Both the position numbers and the translations under genes were made by a program. The notes under the pieces were generated by a model that was not told where the DNA came from, did no database searches, and saw only the letters and a list, made by a program, of their open reading frames with translations. This document shows positions 16,795-25,546 of a stretch of DNA of 64,000 bases, piece after piece. The DNA is from an uncultured Marinococcus sp. Its GTDB lineage: Bacteria > Bacillota > Bacilli > Bacillales > Marinococcaceae. The first letter of the stretch is position 1. Every line of letters starts with the position of its first letter. The stretch spans positions 1 to 64,000 of the forward strand of contig NZ_CANLSU010000007.1 of NCBI RefSeq assembly GCF_947493875.1, written 5' to 3'.

Positions 16795-17692
16795 ATTCTG
16801 CAGGGGTACCGGAAACAAGAAACCGTACTTTTTTCTCCCCTAATTTAATGCTCACAGGCGTTTCCGTATAAACTTCTCCATCCGTGTCTGCCTGTTTTAC
16901 CGGATCGGTAGTCAGTTCGATGTTTTTGCCGAGCACGTGCTCAATGGGACTGTTTTCCTTATCAATTTCTTTGGTGCCCATCGTGGCAAAGAATTCCCTC
17001 ATCAAGCTGTTTCCGCCCTCTGGAACAATGAAAATTTCAAATTGCTCATCCTGCATCGAAGTGTCGCCTACCGGGACCTGGTTGGTACCGATAGAGTGGC
17101 CATTCATGATCAATATCATTACCGCTTCCCCGGTGTAGTTTTCTCCATCAATTTTCATTTGATAAGAAAATACTTCCGGATTCTGAACCGTTTGCAGCGT
17201 GCTGATAAAATAACTTAACTTTCCGATTGCACCTTTTAGGTTTTCATCAATGTTTTCCGAGGTTTCCACAATCAAACCGATTCCGTAAAAGTTAGCGAAG
17301 AAGCGCTCGTTCATGGAACCGATATCGATTTCTTTCGTATTTTTTTCGAGCATATCTGTCATCGCCCGTTTGGGATTCTGTGCCAAACCGAGAGATCTTG
17401 AGAAATCATTACAGGTACCGTACGGGAGCACTCCTACATCAGGGGCGTACGGTGACTCCATCAGCCCATTGATGCTTTCATGAATTGTTCCGTCGCCGCC
17501 GGCAATAAATACCGCCTCTACCTGTTCATCAATCGAAGCGCACGTTTCACGTACATCGTCTTTGGACTGGGTCTGTCTGATGACCAGCTCTACAATAGAA
17601 GTTCCCCATACCTGGATAAATGTATTTAACTGCTTTTGTTTTTCATTAACGTCTTTGTTTCCGTTAATAATAAGTAAAGCTTTTTGATACAT
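16793..17692 (-). CDS. diacylglycerol kinase family lipid kinase
   Basis: Protein of 299 residues with the DAGK catalytic domain: GGDGTIHESINGLM (nucleotide loop) and LPYGTCNDFSRSLG. The C-terminal part is the usual beta-sandwich of the YegS/BmrU/DgkB group. Members phosphorylate diacylglycerol or related lipids; the exact substrate cannot be told. ATG 17692 follows AGGGGAGA. The gene runs alone on the minus strand; 100 bp separate it from the next gene upstream. Confidence 0.85.
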   Translation of the reverse strand: MYQKALLIINGNKDVNEKQKQLNTFIQVWGTSIVELVIRQTQSKDDVRETCASIDEQVEAVFIAGGDGTIHESINGLMESPYAPDVGVLPYGTCNDFSRSLGLAQNPKRAMTDMLEKNTKEIDIGSMNERFFANFYGIGLIVETSENIDENLKGAIGKLSYFISTLQTVQNPEVFSYQMKIDGENYTGEAVMILIMNGHSIGTNQVPVGDTSMQDEQFEIFIVPEGGNSLMREFFATMGTKEIDKENSPIEHVLGKNIELTTDPVKQADTDGEVYTETPVSIKLGEKKVRFLVSGTPAE

Positions 17693-17793
17693 ATGAACGT
17701 CTCCCCTATCCTGTCAAATACACGGCTTCTTGTTTAGAAGACGCTAACCGTATATTCCCATTTCCTTAGAGGAAAAAACAAGGGAGAAGCTTT

Positions 17794-18246
17794 CTACCTG
17801 CAGTGCAGAATCATTCTTTTGGAGCCATTGTATAAATTAGACCAGTACATACGATCTGCGCCGGGCGGGCAAGTATCGCGCCTCCATACTGATTTCATGC
17901 TTGTGCTTTGCGTATACGTTAAAACGTGCACTTCCTTCGGGTTTTTTCCGGCAACCCAGGCCCCGCCTTTTTCAAGAGAAATAAATTGTGCTCCCCGCAG
18001 TGTTTTTATGTTCCGGTAGGCCTTCAGGCTTTCATCCATTAGGGCGGCATACAGCACAACCTTTTTCGATTCCTGTTCCGGAGAGGAGATACCGGTTTTT
18101 TTCCAATGTTTTTTGACACACTTTACTACGTCCAGCTGACTCTCCATATTTGCTCCTGTCAGTTCTTTCATTACATTCTGAATAATAGAAATAAACAAAT
18201 CATCAATTTCAGGCGCTATTCTTTTCGTATGATGCTGTTTTTTCAT
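17794..18246 (-). CDS. hypothetical protein, partner of DUF2325
   Basis: Unrecognised soluble protein of 150 residues. The first 90 residues look helical and carry many charges; the rest, with GAQFISLEKGGAWVAGKNP and a C-terminal DRMYWSNLYNGSKRM segment, is mixed. It has three cysteines (about 43, 126 and 149) and no signal peptide or membrane segment. It starts 18 bp after the DUF2325 stop behind AAGGAGCGG, so the two form an operon that probably answers to the Fur boxes upstream. Confidence 0.7.
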   Translation of the reverse strand: MKKQHHTKRIAPEIDDLFISIIQNVMKELTGANMESQLDVVKCVKKHWKKTGISSPEQESKKVVLYAALMDESLKAYRNIKTLRGAQFISLEKGGAWVAGKNPKEVHVLTYTQSTSMKSVWRRDTCPPGADRMYWSNLYNGSKRMILHCR

Positions 18247-18264
18247 CTTTATACCGCTCCTTCA

Positions 18265-18585
18265 TTAATCGCAATTTTGAAGCATTGGGCATTTCGCACA
18301 CACTTCCTCACTGCTGCTCAATGCTTTATAAATCGAACACCAGGACCGTTTCGCATAACAGATCGGTACATTTTGATTTTTGGCCCGTTCCTTTAATTTG
18401 GCGGAAACATTGTGATTGATGAAATCAGTCAGCACAAGCACCAGATCAATATTTGGCGGAATTTCCTTTTGCACCATTTTTACTTTTCGCCCGCTGACAT
18501 GCTTGATATCCTGAAAGCCTAATTCTTTTAACCGGTCGGGAATGGCCCCCAGTCTGTCTGCTCCAATGATCATCAATCCGTCCAT
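18265..18585 (-). CDS. DUF2325 domain protein
   Basis: Protein of 106 residues of the DUF2325 family (GADRLGAIPDRLKELGF; DLVLVLTDFINHN; KRSWCSIYKAL). A feature to note is the cysteine-rich end: Cys76, Cys83, Cys96, Cys99 and Cys105, with C-x2-C-x5-C in the last 11 residues, which could bind a metal or an iron-sulfur cluster. The start lies behind AGGAGG. Two Fur-like boxes stand within 65 bp upstream, so iron-responsive expression is likely. The biochemical role is unknown. Confidence 0.8.
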   Translation of the reverse strand: MDGLMIIGADRLGAIPDRLKELGFQDIKHVSGRKVKMVQKEIPPNIDLVLVLTDFINHNVSAKLKERAKNQNVPICYAKRSWCSIYKALSSSEEVCAKCPMLQNCD

Positions 18586-18600
18586 GCTTATCCTCCTATT

Positions 18601-18615
18601 TGAAAATAATTCTCA
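18601..18615. promoter_or_regulatory. Fur-like box (proximal to DUF2325)
   Basis: TGAAAATAATTCTCA differs from the 7-1-7 Fur motif TGATAATNATTATCA at two positions. It lies 16 bp upstream of the DUF2325 start on the divergent side. Confidence 0.65.
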
Positions 18616-18634
18616 TTTGTTATATACAGTTTAT

Positions 18635-18649
18635 TGAAAACGATTCTCA
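18635..18649. promoter_or_regulatory. second Fur-like box
   Basis: TGAAAACGATTCTCA differs from the Fur motif at three positions. Its axis is 34 bp from the first box, so the two could act as a pair over the divergent DUF2325 and cupin promoters. Confidence 0.5.
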
Positions 18650-18754
18650 ATGTCAATGTTTATTCCTGAGCCTGAAGTTTTTATTCTTTCTCTATGTGGA
18701 ATATACTTGATAGAGTATGCTGTCAGTCAGTTAAAAAGAAAGGGAGGCACTTGT

Positions 18755-19270
18755 ATGAAAAGCCGCGAAGAAGTTCATATAGAAACATTTACCGCGGGAG
18801 ACGACGGTACAATACCTAATCATCCGAGTTTTCCTGCGCTCGTTTATAGACAGACTGTAACCGGCTCTGAGGATGTTAAAGAACTTTTTAATACAAATAA
18901 CTGGCTGGGAGCATGGAAAGGAAGTGTATTTAAATACCATCATTATCACAGTAATTCGCATGAGGTGCTTGGATGCGTAAGTGGTTCCGCCCTTTTGCAC
19001 ATAGGCGGCGAACAGGGCCCACAGCTTAATGTAAAACACGGCGACGTATTGATTCTTCCGGCTGGATACGGCCATAAACTCATTGAGCAGAGTGAAGACT
19101 TTGCGGTTATTGGTGCTTATCCAGGCGGATCGGATTATGATATGTGTACCGGGGACCCTTCCGAGCGCCCGGAAAAGGTAAACAATATTTACGGCGTTCC
19201 TCTTCCCGATTACGATCCCGTTTTCGGTTCAGATGGACCACTTTTTACTTATTGGACAAATTTTTCATAA
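18755..19270 (+). CDS. cupin domain protein, YjlB-like
   Basis: Cupin-fold protein of 171 residues resembling Bacillus YjlB. The metal-binding cluster His62/63-x-His65-x3-His69-Glu70 (YHHYHSNSHEVLG) and the later His107 (PAGYGHKL) are complete. The start at 18755 follows AAGGGAGG; the longer frame has none. The next gene begins 22 bp downstream, suggesting cotranscription with the oxidoreductase. Divergent Fur boxes upstream may also act here. Function is unproven; small cupins include dioxygenases and isomerases. Confidence 0.8.
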   Translation: MKSREEVHIETFTAGDDGTIPNHPSFPALVYRQTVTGSEDVKELFNTNNWLGAWKGSVFKYHHYHSNSHEVLGCVSGSALLHIGGEQGPQLNVKHGDVLILPAGYGHKLIEQSEDFAVIGAYPGGSDYDMCTGDPSERPEKVNNIYGVPLPDYDPVFGSDGPLFTYWTNFS

Positions 19271-19292
19271 ACGAAAGGAAGCAGCATATAAA

Positions 19293-20294
19293 ATGGCAAC
19301 GAAAACAAGACAAATACTTCTGCACGAAAGACCAAAAGGCCTGCCCGATAAAAACACCTTCGCATTTAAGCACGTGGAAATCGACGAACCAGCAGAGGGA
19401 GAAGCTCTTCTGCAAATGATCTATATCTCTGTTGACCCGTATATGAGAGGACGAATGGATGACCGCGAATCGTACGTCCCGCCTTTTCCGCTTCATAAAC
19501 CAATTGCCGGCGGGGGAATCGCGAAGGTCCTTAAAAGCCGCGATGATTCTTTAAACGAAGGCGATTATGTGACCGGCAATCTGCCGTGGCAGCAATACGT
19601 TAACGTGAGCGCTTCGGATGTACGCAAGGTCCAGGCGGAAGCAGCTCCGGTTTCTGCTTATTTAAGCGCTGTCGGCATGCCTGGCCTCACCGCCTATTTC
19701 GGCACCCTCAGCATCGGTCAGCCTAAAGAGGGAGAAACATTCGTCATCTCCGGCGGAGCCGGCGCTGTCGGTTCACTTACGGGGCAGATTGCTAAAATGC
19801 AGGGAGCGCGTGTAGTCGGCATTGCAGGCACCGATGAAAAGCTGGATTACATGAAAAGTATTGGCTTTGATGAAGTAATTAATTACAAAACTGAGGATTT
19901 AACTAAAGCCATTAAACGGACGTGCCCGGACAAAGTAGACGTGTACTTTGACAACGTCGGGGGCGAAATGAGCGATATTGTGTTAGATCATTTAAATAAA
20001 TTTGCCCGTGTGGTTCAGTGCGGGGCGATTTCTACTTATAATGATCCGGACAATTACGGGCCAAGAGTCCAATTCAAGCTCATTAAATCAAGCGCATTGA
20101 TGAAGGGCTTCATTGTAGGCGATTATGCCGATGAATTTGAAGAAGCAACCAAACAGCTTGCAGCCTGGGTGGCTTCCGGGGACCTGAAATATGAAGAAAC
20201 AATTCTCACCGGATTCGACCGTATTCCAGAAGCATTTATCGGCTTGTTCACCGGCCGGAACACGGGCAAACTGCTCGTGGATGTTTCCCAATAA
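19293..20294 (+). CDS. NADP-dependent oxidoreductase (medium-chain, zinc-free)
   Basis: Protein of 333 residues of the zinc-independent medium-chain reductase group that includes YfmJ, CurA and leukotriene B4 dehydrogenase. Marks are SVDPYMRGRMDD near residue 48, the nucleotide loop SGGAGAVGSLTGQIAK and DVYFDNVGGEM. Family members reduce alpha,beta-unsaturated ketones or aldehydes with NADPH. The start at 19293 follows GAAAGGAAG; the earlier in-frame ATG lies inside the cupin gene. Likely transcribed with that gene. Confidence 0.87.
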   Translation: MATKTRQILLHERPKGLPDKNTFAFKHVEIDEPAEGEALLQMIYISVDPYMRGRMDDRESYVPPFPLHKPIAGGGIAKVLKSRDDSLNEGDYVTGNLPWQQYVNVSASDVRKVQAEAAPVSAYLSAVGMPGLTAYFGTLSIGQPKEGETFVISGGAGAVGSLTGQIAKMQGARVVGIAGTDEKLDYMKSIGFDEVINYKTEDLTKAIKRTCPDKVDVYFDNVGGEMSDIVLDHLNKFARVVQCGAISTYNDPDNYGPRVQFKLIKSSALMKGFIVGDYADEFEEATKQLAAWVASGDLKYEETILTGFDRIPEAFIGLFTGRNTGKLLVDVSQ

Positions 20295-20318
20295 CACCAG
20301 AATTTCGTTGTGCACTAC

Positions 20319-20359
20319 AAAAAGCCGCCTGACCAATTTTATGGACAGGCGGCTTTTTT
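20319..20359. terminator. bidirectional terminator
   Basis: AAAAAGCCGCCTG and CAGGCGGCTTTTT make a 13-bp stem with T and A tails, between the oxidoreductase and the converging antiporter gene. Confidence 0.9.
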
Positions 20360-20368
20360 ATACTTTCA

Positions 20369-22249
20369 TTAATTCAGGGACGGACCCGAAGGCTTTGGAG
20401 CCATCTGTTTTTCTCTTGACTGCTCCTTTAATTCCTCTTTCTTTTTTACTTCCTGGTTACTTGGGGGACTCAGGCTGAGAATTTTGTCTCCAGCCTCAGG
20501 CTTTATTGCATTATCAAGAGCGAAGAACTCCAGGCGTCCGGTCGGTTTTTGGATGCCAATCAGCACTACATCCTCCGCCCGGTCATTTAAATATGACTGG
20601 TACGGATATTCTTTTGTTAAAGATGTTAATTTAAATACGTAACCTGCATCTACTTTCCAGTTCAGTTCTTCAAACGTCGCTCCTTTTTCAAACAGGACAC
20701 GGCCTCCGACTTTTCTCATCAGCTCATCGGGCTCATTCCGGTCTGACTGATGCCAGCTGAGCTGAAACAAATCCTTCCTTCCGAATTCAGGGACAAAGGT
20801 CGTGCACACCAGCGAATTATAAGAATCCCGGTCAGTAGCTGCGATAATCTTATTGTAGGGTGTCATGTCCAGTGAATACTCCGACTGCTCGGAGAGAATC
20901 TCTCCCCGGTAGTAAGCGATCCCCGCTTTACGGGCGTTGAACAAATGCTCAAACGAAGAGTCGGCAATCAGAACCGGCACATTCATTTCCTTCAGCTTTT
21001 GGGCAAGGCTTGTAGTAAAGGAGCTTCCCCCTACGAACAAAACTCCGGGAAGCCCTTCTTTTGAAAGGTTTAACCTTCTGGCAAGCGGCCCGATAGTAAA
21101 CCCGTGGATACATACCGTAGCAAACACGAGCGCAAATGTAAGCGGGGTAATAATGGAAGCCCCGGCATAGTTGTATTCTTCAAGCACATTTGCAAAATAC
21201 CCTGCTACCGTCAAAGCCACGATCCCCCGGGGAGCGATCCAGCCAACCAGAGCTTTTTCCCCAAATGTTAAATCGGTTCCTATGGTTGACAGCCATATCG
21301 AAAGCGGACGAACTAAAAACAGCATTAAAAGAACATACGCGATAATCTGCGGATCAAAAATCTGCATCAGCGTGGCCCGGTCGAGTGATGCGGTCAGCAT
21401 AATAAATATCCCCGAAATCAGCAGTACAGAAATATTTTCTTTAAAATGCTGCATATCACTGATGGAGCTGATATGAAGGTTTGCAATCGTCATTCCCATT
21501 GCAGTAACGGCCAACAGTCCCGTTTCATGCATGACTACGTCCGAAATGACAAAGCTTGCAATCACCATCGACAGGACGACCGGAGATTTCAGAAACTCCG
21601 GCACATGCCCACGTTCAAAGGTCCATCCGATAATTCTGCCAAAAAGAATTCCAAGAAAGACAGCAAACAACGAAGCCATAAAGAAATTAACGAGTGATAC
21701 GAAGGCTGACTCTTCAGACGTAAAGGTGCGGATAATTTCAAACGCAAATACTGCCAGAAGAGCGCCAAACGGATCCACGACAATTCCTTCCCATTTAAGT
21801 ATTCTGGCCGGCCTTGGCTTCAGCTTTGCCTGCCGGAGAAGCGGCAGAATGACGGTAGGTCCTGTGACGATCAGCAAACCGCCGATAATAAAGGATACTT
21901 CCCACGATAAGCCTGCCACGAAGTGGGCTGTTAATGAACCCAGTACCCAGGCCAGAAGAGCTCCTATCGTAATGATACGGTACACTGGCTTTTGAAGTCC
22001 CTGAATTCCTCTAAAATCAAGATTCAGACTTCCTTCAAATAAAATTATGGCCACGGCAATCGATACAATGGGGCCATACAGATCGCCAAATGCTTCGGAA
22101 GGATTAATCAGTCCAAATATCGGCCCAATCAGAAGCCCGGCAACAGACATAACGACTATGGCCGGAAGCCTCGAGAACCAGGCAATCCACTGGGAGCCGA
22201 TCCCGACGGCACCGATCAGCATCAATTGAAACAATAGAGAGTCCAGCAT
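20369..22249 (-). CDS. cation:proton antiporter, CPA1 type with C-terminal RCK-like domain
   Basis: Membrane antiporter of 626 residues. About 12 hydrophobic helices (residues 1-390) include the family's VDPFGALLAVF and GWIAPRGIVALTVA motifs. The C-terminal 200 residues are soluble and look like a TrkA/RCK regulatory module (VLFVGGSSFTTSLAQKL; later KAGIAYYRGEI). Exchange of K+ or Na+ for protons is expected, useful for pH and salt homeostasis. The start at 22249 follows AAGGG by 8 nt; the longer frame from 22324 is not needed. Ion preference is not readable. Confidence 0.88.
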   Translation of the reverse strand: MLDSLLFQLMLIGAVGIGSQWIAWFSRLPAIVVMSVAGLLIGPIFGLINPSEAFGDLYGPIVSIAVAIILFEGSLNLDFRGIQGLQKPVYRIITIGALLAWVLGSLTAHFVAGLSWEVSFIIGGLLIVTGPTVILPLLRQAKLKPRPARILKWEGIVVDPFGALLAVFAFEIIRTFTSEESAFVSLVNFFMASLFAVFLGILFGRIIGWTFERGHVPEFLKSPVVLSMVIASFVISDVVMHETGLLAVTAMGMTIANLHISSISDMQHFKENISVLLISGIFIMLTASLDRATLMQIFDPQIIAYVLLMLFLVRPLSIWLSTIGTDLTFGEKALVGWIAPRGIVALTVAGYFANVLEEYNYAGASIITPLTFALVFATVCIHGFTIGPLARRLNLSKEGLPGVLFVGGSSFTTSLAQKLKEMNVPVLIADSSFEHLFNARKAGIAYYRGEILSEQSEYSLDMTPYNKIIAATDRDSYNSLVCTTFVPEFGRKDLFQLSWHQSDRNEPDELMRKVGGRVLFEKGATFEELNWKVDAGYVFKLTSLTKEYPYQSYLNDRAEDVVLIGIQKPTGRLEFFALDNAIKPEAGDKILSLSPPSNQEVKKKEELKEQSREKQMAPKPSGPSLN

Positions 22250-22409
22250 ACTATTTTCCCTTCTTTCCACTCCCATTTTTTTATCTTTGGGTTTAATCTT
22301 GTATGTAATTCGTATTCCTTTCATTTTTTAATCACTTGAAATAAAAAGATACTATACTAAACCCTATCGTTTCAATCAAAGCAGTTTATAAATATATATT
22401 TCTTCATAA

Positions 22410-22440
22410 AAAAGCACGCTTTTAGAAAAAGCATGCTTTT
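22410..22440 (-). terminator. terminator after the DHQS-II-like gene
   Basis: AAAAGCACGC and GCATGCTTTT form a stem with one mismatch; on the minus strand it ends in a T-rich run just after the half-length dehydroquinate synthase gene. Confidence 0.7.
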
Positions 22441-22442
22441 CA

Positions 22443-22997
22443 TTACCTCTCCTCTATTTCTTCCTGTACAGCCTGTCCTAGATGACGTCCAGGCTCATCG
22501 GTTCTGCAGTAGATCCGGTCCCCGGGCCGGCAGTCTTTTAAGGCCATCGGCTCGTATTGATCCGTCATTAAATAAACGCTGTCCGCCCACTGCAGAGTAG
22601 CCGACAAATTCACGTCCCCTGCGCGGACCTTTACTCTCACAAGCTCGCGTTTTTCAATTTTCACCCTGCCTACCGGCACCTGGCGCGAAGCTGTTGCTTC
22701 GTATACGGTCACCGGCTCATCCTGCTCTATTTCTGCAAGATATCTCGTCTTTCCCTCTTCAAAAATGTACTGGTGCACTGCGCCTGCGTTGATGCGAAAC
22801 ACACGGGCTGGATATGTGCTCGTCGTACGATTTTCCGAAAGCGTATAAATATATCCGTGCCCTGTGTCTCCGACGAGCAGGCCTTCCGCTGGAGATAAAA
22901 CATCTGCTGCGTCTATACAAACACGCGACCCTTCCCCCATCGGCTCTATTGCTTCCACAATGCCCAGTTTCCATACGTCATTTTCCATCATACTCAT
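22443..22997 (-). CDS. half-length 3-dehydroquinate synthase II homologue
   Basis: Protein of 184 residues that matches only the C-terminal half of archaeal-type 3-dehydroquinate synthase II (AroB', about 350 residues). Shared segments in order: IEPMGEGSRVCID, EGLLVGDTGHG, VFRINAGAVHQYI, GKTRYLAEI, VGRVKIEKREL, LQWADSVYL and GRHLGQAV. The N-terminal half is missing, and no sequence for it exists nearby: the ATG at 22997 overlaps the TGA of the HxlR gene by one base, with GGAAG as ribosome binding site, so translation is coupled. Shikimate synthesis is therefore unlikely; the function is unknown. The family link is seen in sequence; any activity is a guess. Confidence 0.8.
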   Translation of the reverse strand: MSMMENDVWKLGIVEAIEPMGEGSRVCIDAADVLSPAEGLLVGDTGHGYIYTLSENRTTSTYPARVFRINAGAVHQYIFEEGKTRYLAEIEQDEPVTVYEATASRQVPVGRVKIEKRELVRVKVRAGDVNLSATLQWADSVYLMTDQYEPMALKDCRPGDRIYCRTDEPGRHLGQAVQEEIEER

Positions 22998-23350
22998 CAG
23001 CAGCCACTGCTTCCGGAAGAGCTTTTTCCTTCTTCTTCCATTTTTATTTTGTGTTCTCTCCCCCATTTTTCCAGCTCCCGCAGGAGTGATTCGAGTGACT
23101 CCCCGTAGCTTGTCAGAGAATATTCCACCTTTGGCGGGACCACCGCGTAAGCGTGACGCAATACTAAGCCGTCATGTTCAAGCTCCTTGAGCTGCTTGAT
23201 TAACGTCTGATGATTGATCTGCTGCAGCTGCTGTTTAATCTCACTGAAACGCAGCGTTTTTCCGACCAGCTCCATAAGAATGACTGCCTTCCACTTCCCG
23301 CATACTTTGTCGAGCGTAATTTTTATATTTTCTCTTTCTTCTATTGTCAT
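22997..23350 (-). CDS. HxlR family transcriptional regulator
   Basis: Winged-helix DNA-binding protein of 117 residues of the HxlR/MarR-like group: VCGKWKAVILMELVG, LRFSEIKQQL, INHQTLIKQLKELEHDGLV, and the wing VVPPKVEYSLTSYG. The usual N-terminal cysteine of redox-sensing HxlR proteins is absent, but there is a Cys at about 17 in the recognition region and another as the final residue, after a Ser/Gly tail. The start follows AAAGGAG. It heads a two-gene operon with the half-length dehydroquinate synthase homologue, so it probably controls that gene and itself. Confidence 0.88.
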   Translation of the reverse strand: MTIEERENIKITLDKVCGKWKAVILMELVGKTLRFSEIKQQLQQINHQTLIKQLKELEHDGLVLRHAYAVVPPKVEYSLTSYGESLESLLRELEKWGREHKIKMEEEGKSSSGSSGC

Positions 23351-23478
23351 TCTTTCACTCCTTTAATCTAAAAAAAGACACTACTATATATTCGGATATA
23401 AGTATGCGCAAATATATTACATGTAGGTATTATAGCCTTAAAGTCACGTGAATAAACGTATAAAGCCTTTTTCTTCAA

Positions 23479-23510
23479 AAAAAGCAGCAGCCTCTATTAA
23501 GAGACTGCTG
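23479..23510 (-). terminator. terminator of the ABC-F gene
   Basis: CAGCAG-C-CTCT pairs with AGAG-A-CTGCTG with one internal mismatch; the minus strand then runs into seven T. The stem lies just past the ABC-F stop codon at 23515-23517. Confidence 0.75.
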
Positions 23511-23514
23511 GGTT

Positions 23515-25404
23515 TTACTGTTCTTCTGCTATTTCCGAGAGCTCGGCCCAGCGTGTCATCGCCTGGTCCAGCTTTTCATTGGTTTCCTTCTGGATGCTGG
23601 ACCATTTTTCGATGGCAGCGAGGTCACTGCCGCTCTGCTCCATCTGTTGCTCTGCTTCTGCCAGTTCATCTTCAAGATGGGCGATGCGCTCTTCGATCTG
23701 GTCCCATTCCTGCTTTTCTTTATAGGACATTTTTTTCTTTTCACCAGCCGCGCTGCTCACAGCTGCCGGCTCCGGCTTTTTCTCTTTACTGAGGGCCGGC
23801 CGGGAATCGTCCTTTTCTGAACTCATAAATTCTGAATAGTTCCCTTCGAATAAGGTGACCTGGGATGATTCATTAAACACAAACAGCTTTTCAGCTACCC
23901 GGTCAAGAAAATAGCGGTCGTGGGAAACGGTGACGACTACGCCCGGGAACTGCTGCAGGTATTCTTCGAGTACGCTGAGCGTCTGTACATCCAGATCGTT
24001 CGTCGGCTCATCCATAAACAATACGTTCGGCTCGGTCATTAAAATACTGAGCAGATACACTCTCTTTTTCTCACCGCCGGACAACCGGGAAATATATGTC
24101 CACTGGTCCTCGCGCTCGAACAAAAAGCGTTCAAGCATCTGCTCTGCCGAAATACTTTCCCCGTTAACAGTGTATATAACTTCGGCAATATCACGAATAT
24201 ATTCGAGCACACGTTTGGATTCATCCAATTCTTCCTGCTGCTGCGAGTAGTAGCCAAGCTTTACAGTCGGACCGTAAACGACATCTCCGGCATCCGGCTC
24301 GATGCGGTTGGCAAGAATGTTTAAAAGCGTCGTTTTTCCAGTACCGTTTGGACCGACAATTCCTATTTTTTCTCCAGGAGTAAACATATAGTTAAACTGG
24401 GAAAACATATTCTTCTCTCCGTAGGACTTTTCCAGATCCTCCGCTTCTATTACTTTCTTTCCAAGCCTCGTAGAACCCACCGGAACCTGCAGTTCTTCTT
24501 TCTTTGGCGGCCCCTCCTGCTGTTTTAAAGATTCTGCCCGTTCTTTCCGGGCTTTCTGTTTTGTACCGCGAGCCTTCGGCTGCTTCTGAAGCCAGGCCAG
24601 CTCACGCTTTAATGTGTTCTGCCGTTTGGCTTCGGCATGCGCTTCATTTGCTTCGCGCTCTGCCCGTTTTTCCAGAAAGAGTTCATAGTTGCCGTCATAC
24701 TCATAGAGCCGGCCTCGTTCCAATTCAAAAATTTTATTTGTAACCCGGTTTAAGAAATAACGGTCGTGCGTGACTAATATTAAAGCTCCGTTGTAGTTGG
24801 ACAAATATTTTTCAAGCCAGTTAATCGACTCATCGTCGAGATGGTTCGTCGGCTCGTCAAGAATAAGAATATCGCAGTCCTGAATAAGTGCCCGGGCAAT
24901 GGAAGCTCTTTTACGCTGGCCGCCGGAGAGTTCATTAATTTTTTGGTTATAGACTGTCAGGCCCAGTCTGTTTAACACCTGCTGGGCTACAGTGCCTGCT
25001 TCCCATGCTCCGAGCTGGTCCATCTTCTGCTGGGCCTTCATCCACTGTTCCTGTGCAGCTTCACTTTCAGGCTCCTGCTCTAAACGTGCCTGGGCTTTTT
25101 CATAGTCTTTCACTGCTCTCATAATATCGGAAGAGCCTTCATACAAATAATCAATCAGGTTTTCTTCCTCCGGCAGCTCCGGATCCTGTGGCAGGTATTC
25201 AATCCTCAGCTGTTTGGAATGCTGAAGCTTTCCCTTCTCCGAGGAATCAATTTCAGAAATCACGCGTAGAAGCGAAGATTTCCCTGTCCCGTTAACGCCG
25301 ATCAGCCCGATACGGTCTCCAGGCTCGATCGCAAATGAAATATGGTCAAAAAGCACCTTCGTGCCGGTTGTCTGGTATAGATTTTCTGCTACAAGCAGAC
25401 TCAT
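23515..25404 (-). CDS. ABC-F family ATPase, YfmR/Uup-like
   Basis: Soluble ABC-F protein of 629 residues with two ATPase domains and no membrane part. First domain: Walker A GVNGTGKSS, signature LSGGQRKRASIA, Walker B LILDEPTNHLD. Second: GPNGTGKTT, LSGGEKKRVYL, LFMDEPTNDLD. A basic linker between them and a C-terminal coiled coil (about 560-625) follow the YfmR/Uup pattern, and the length equals that of B. subtilis YfmR as I recall it. Such proteins act at the ribosomal E site to rescue stalled translation. ATG 25404 follows AAAGGAACGG. Confidence 0.88.
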   Translation of the reverse strand: MSLLVAENLYQTTGTKVLFDHISFAIEPGDRIGLIGVNGTGKSSLLRVISEIDSSEKGKLQHSKQLRIEYLPQDPELPEEENLIDYLYEGSSDIMRAVKDYEKAQARLEQEPESEAAQEQWMKAQQKMDQLGAWEAGTVAQQVLNRLGLTVYNQKINELSGGQRKRASIARALIQDCDILILDEPTNHLDDESINWLEKYLSNYNGALILVTHDRYFLNRVTNKIFELERGRLYEYDGNYELFLEKRAEREANEAHAEAKRQNTLKRELAWLQKQPKARGTKQKARKERAESLKQQEGPPKKEELQVPVGSTRLGKKVIEAEDLEKSYGEKNMFSQFNYMFTPGEKIGIVGPNGTGKTTLLNILANRIEPDAGDVVYGPTVKLGYYSQQQEELDESKRVLEYIRDIAEVIYTVNGESISAEQMLERFLFEREDQWTYISRLSGGEKKRVYLLSILMTEPNVLFMDEPTNDLDVQTLSVLEEYLQQFPGVVVTVSHDRYFLDRVAEKLFVFNESSQVTLFEGNYSEFMSSEKDDSRPALSKEKKPEPAAVSSAAGEKKKMSYKEKQEWDQIEERIAHLEDELAEAEQQMEQSGSDLAAIEKWSSIQKETNEKLDQAMTRWAELSEIAEEQ

Positions 25405-25492
25405 GTTCTCACCGTTCCTTTCTCGTCCTTTCCTATCTTAGCATACTTGCTCGCGCTCCTGAAAAACCCAGGGCTGATTAAAGCCCGGAAAA

Positions 25493-25526
25493 CAAAAAAG
25501 CACTTCCCATCAGGCTGGGAAAGTGC
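25493..25526 (-). terminator. terminator of cshA
   Basis: GCACTTCCCA pairs with TGGGAAAGTGC, with one bulged base, and the minus strand ends in TTTTTTG. A second small hairpin (GGGCT...AGCCC) follows at about 25470-25486. Confidence 0.78.
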
Positions 25527-25546
25527 TCTTATGCGAAAAATTAGAC

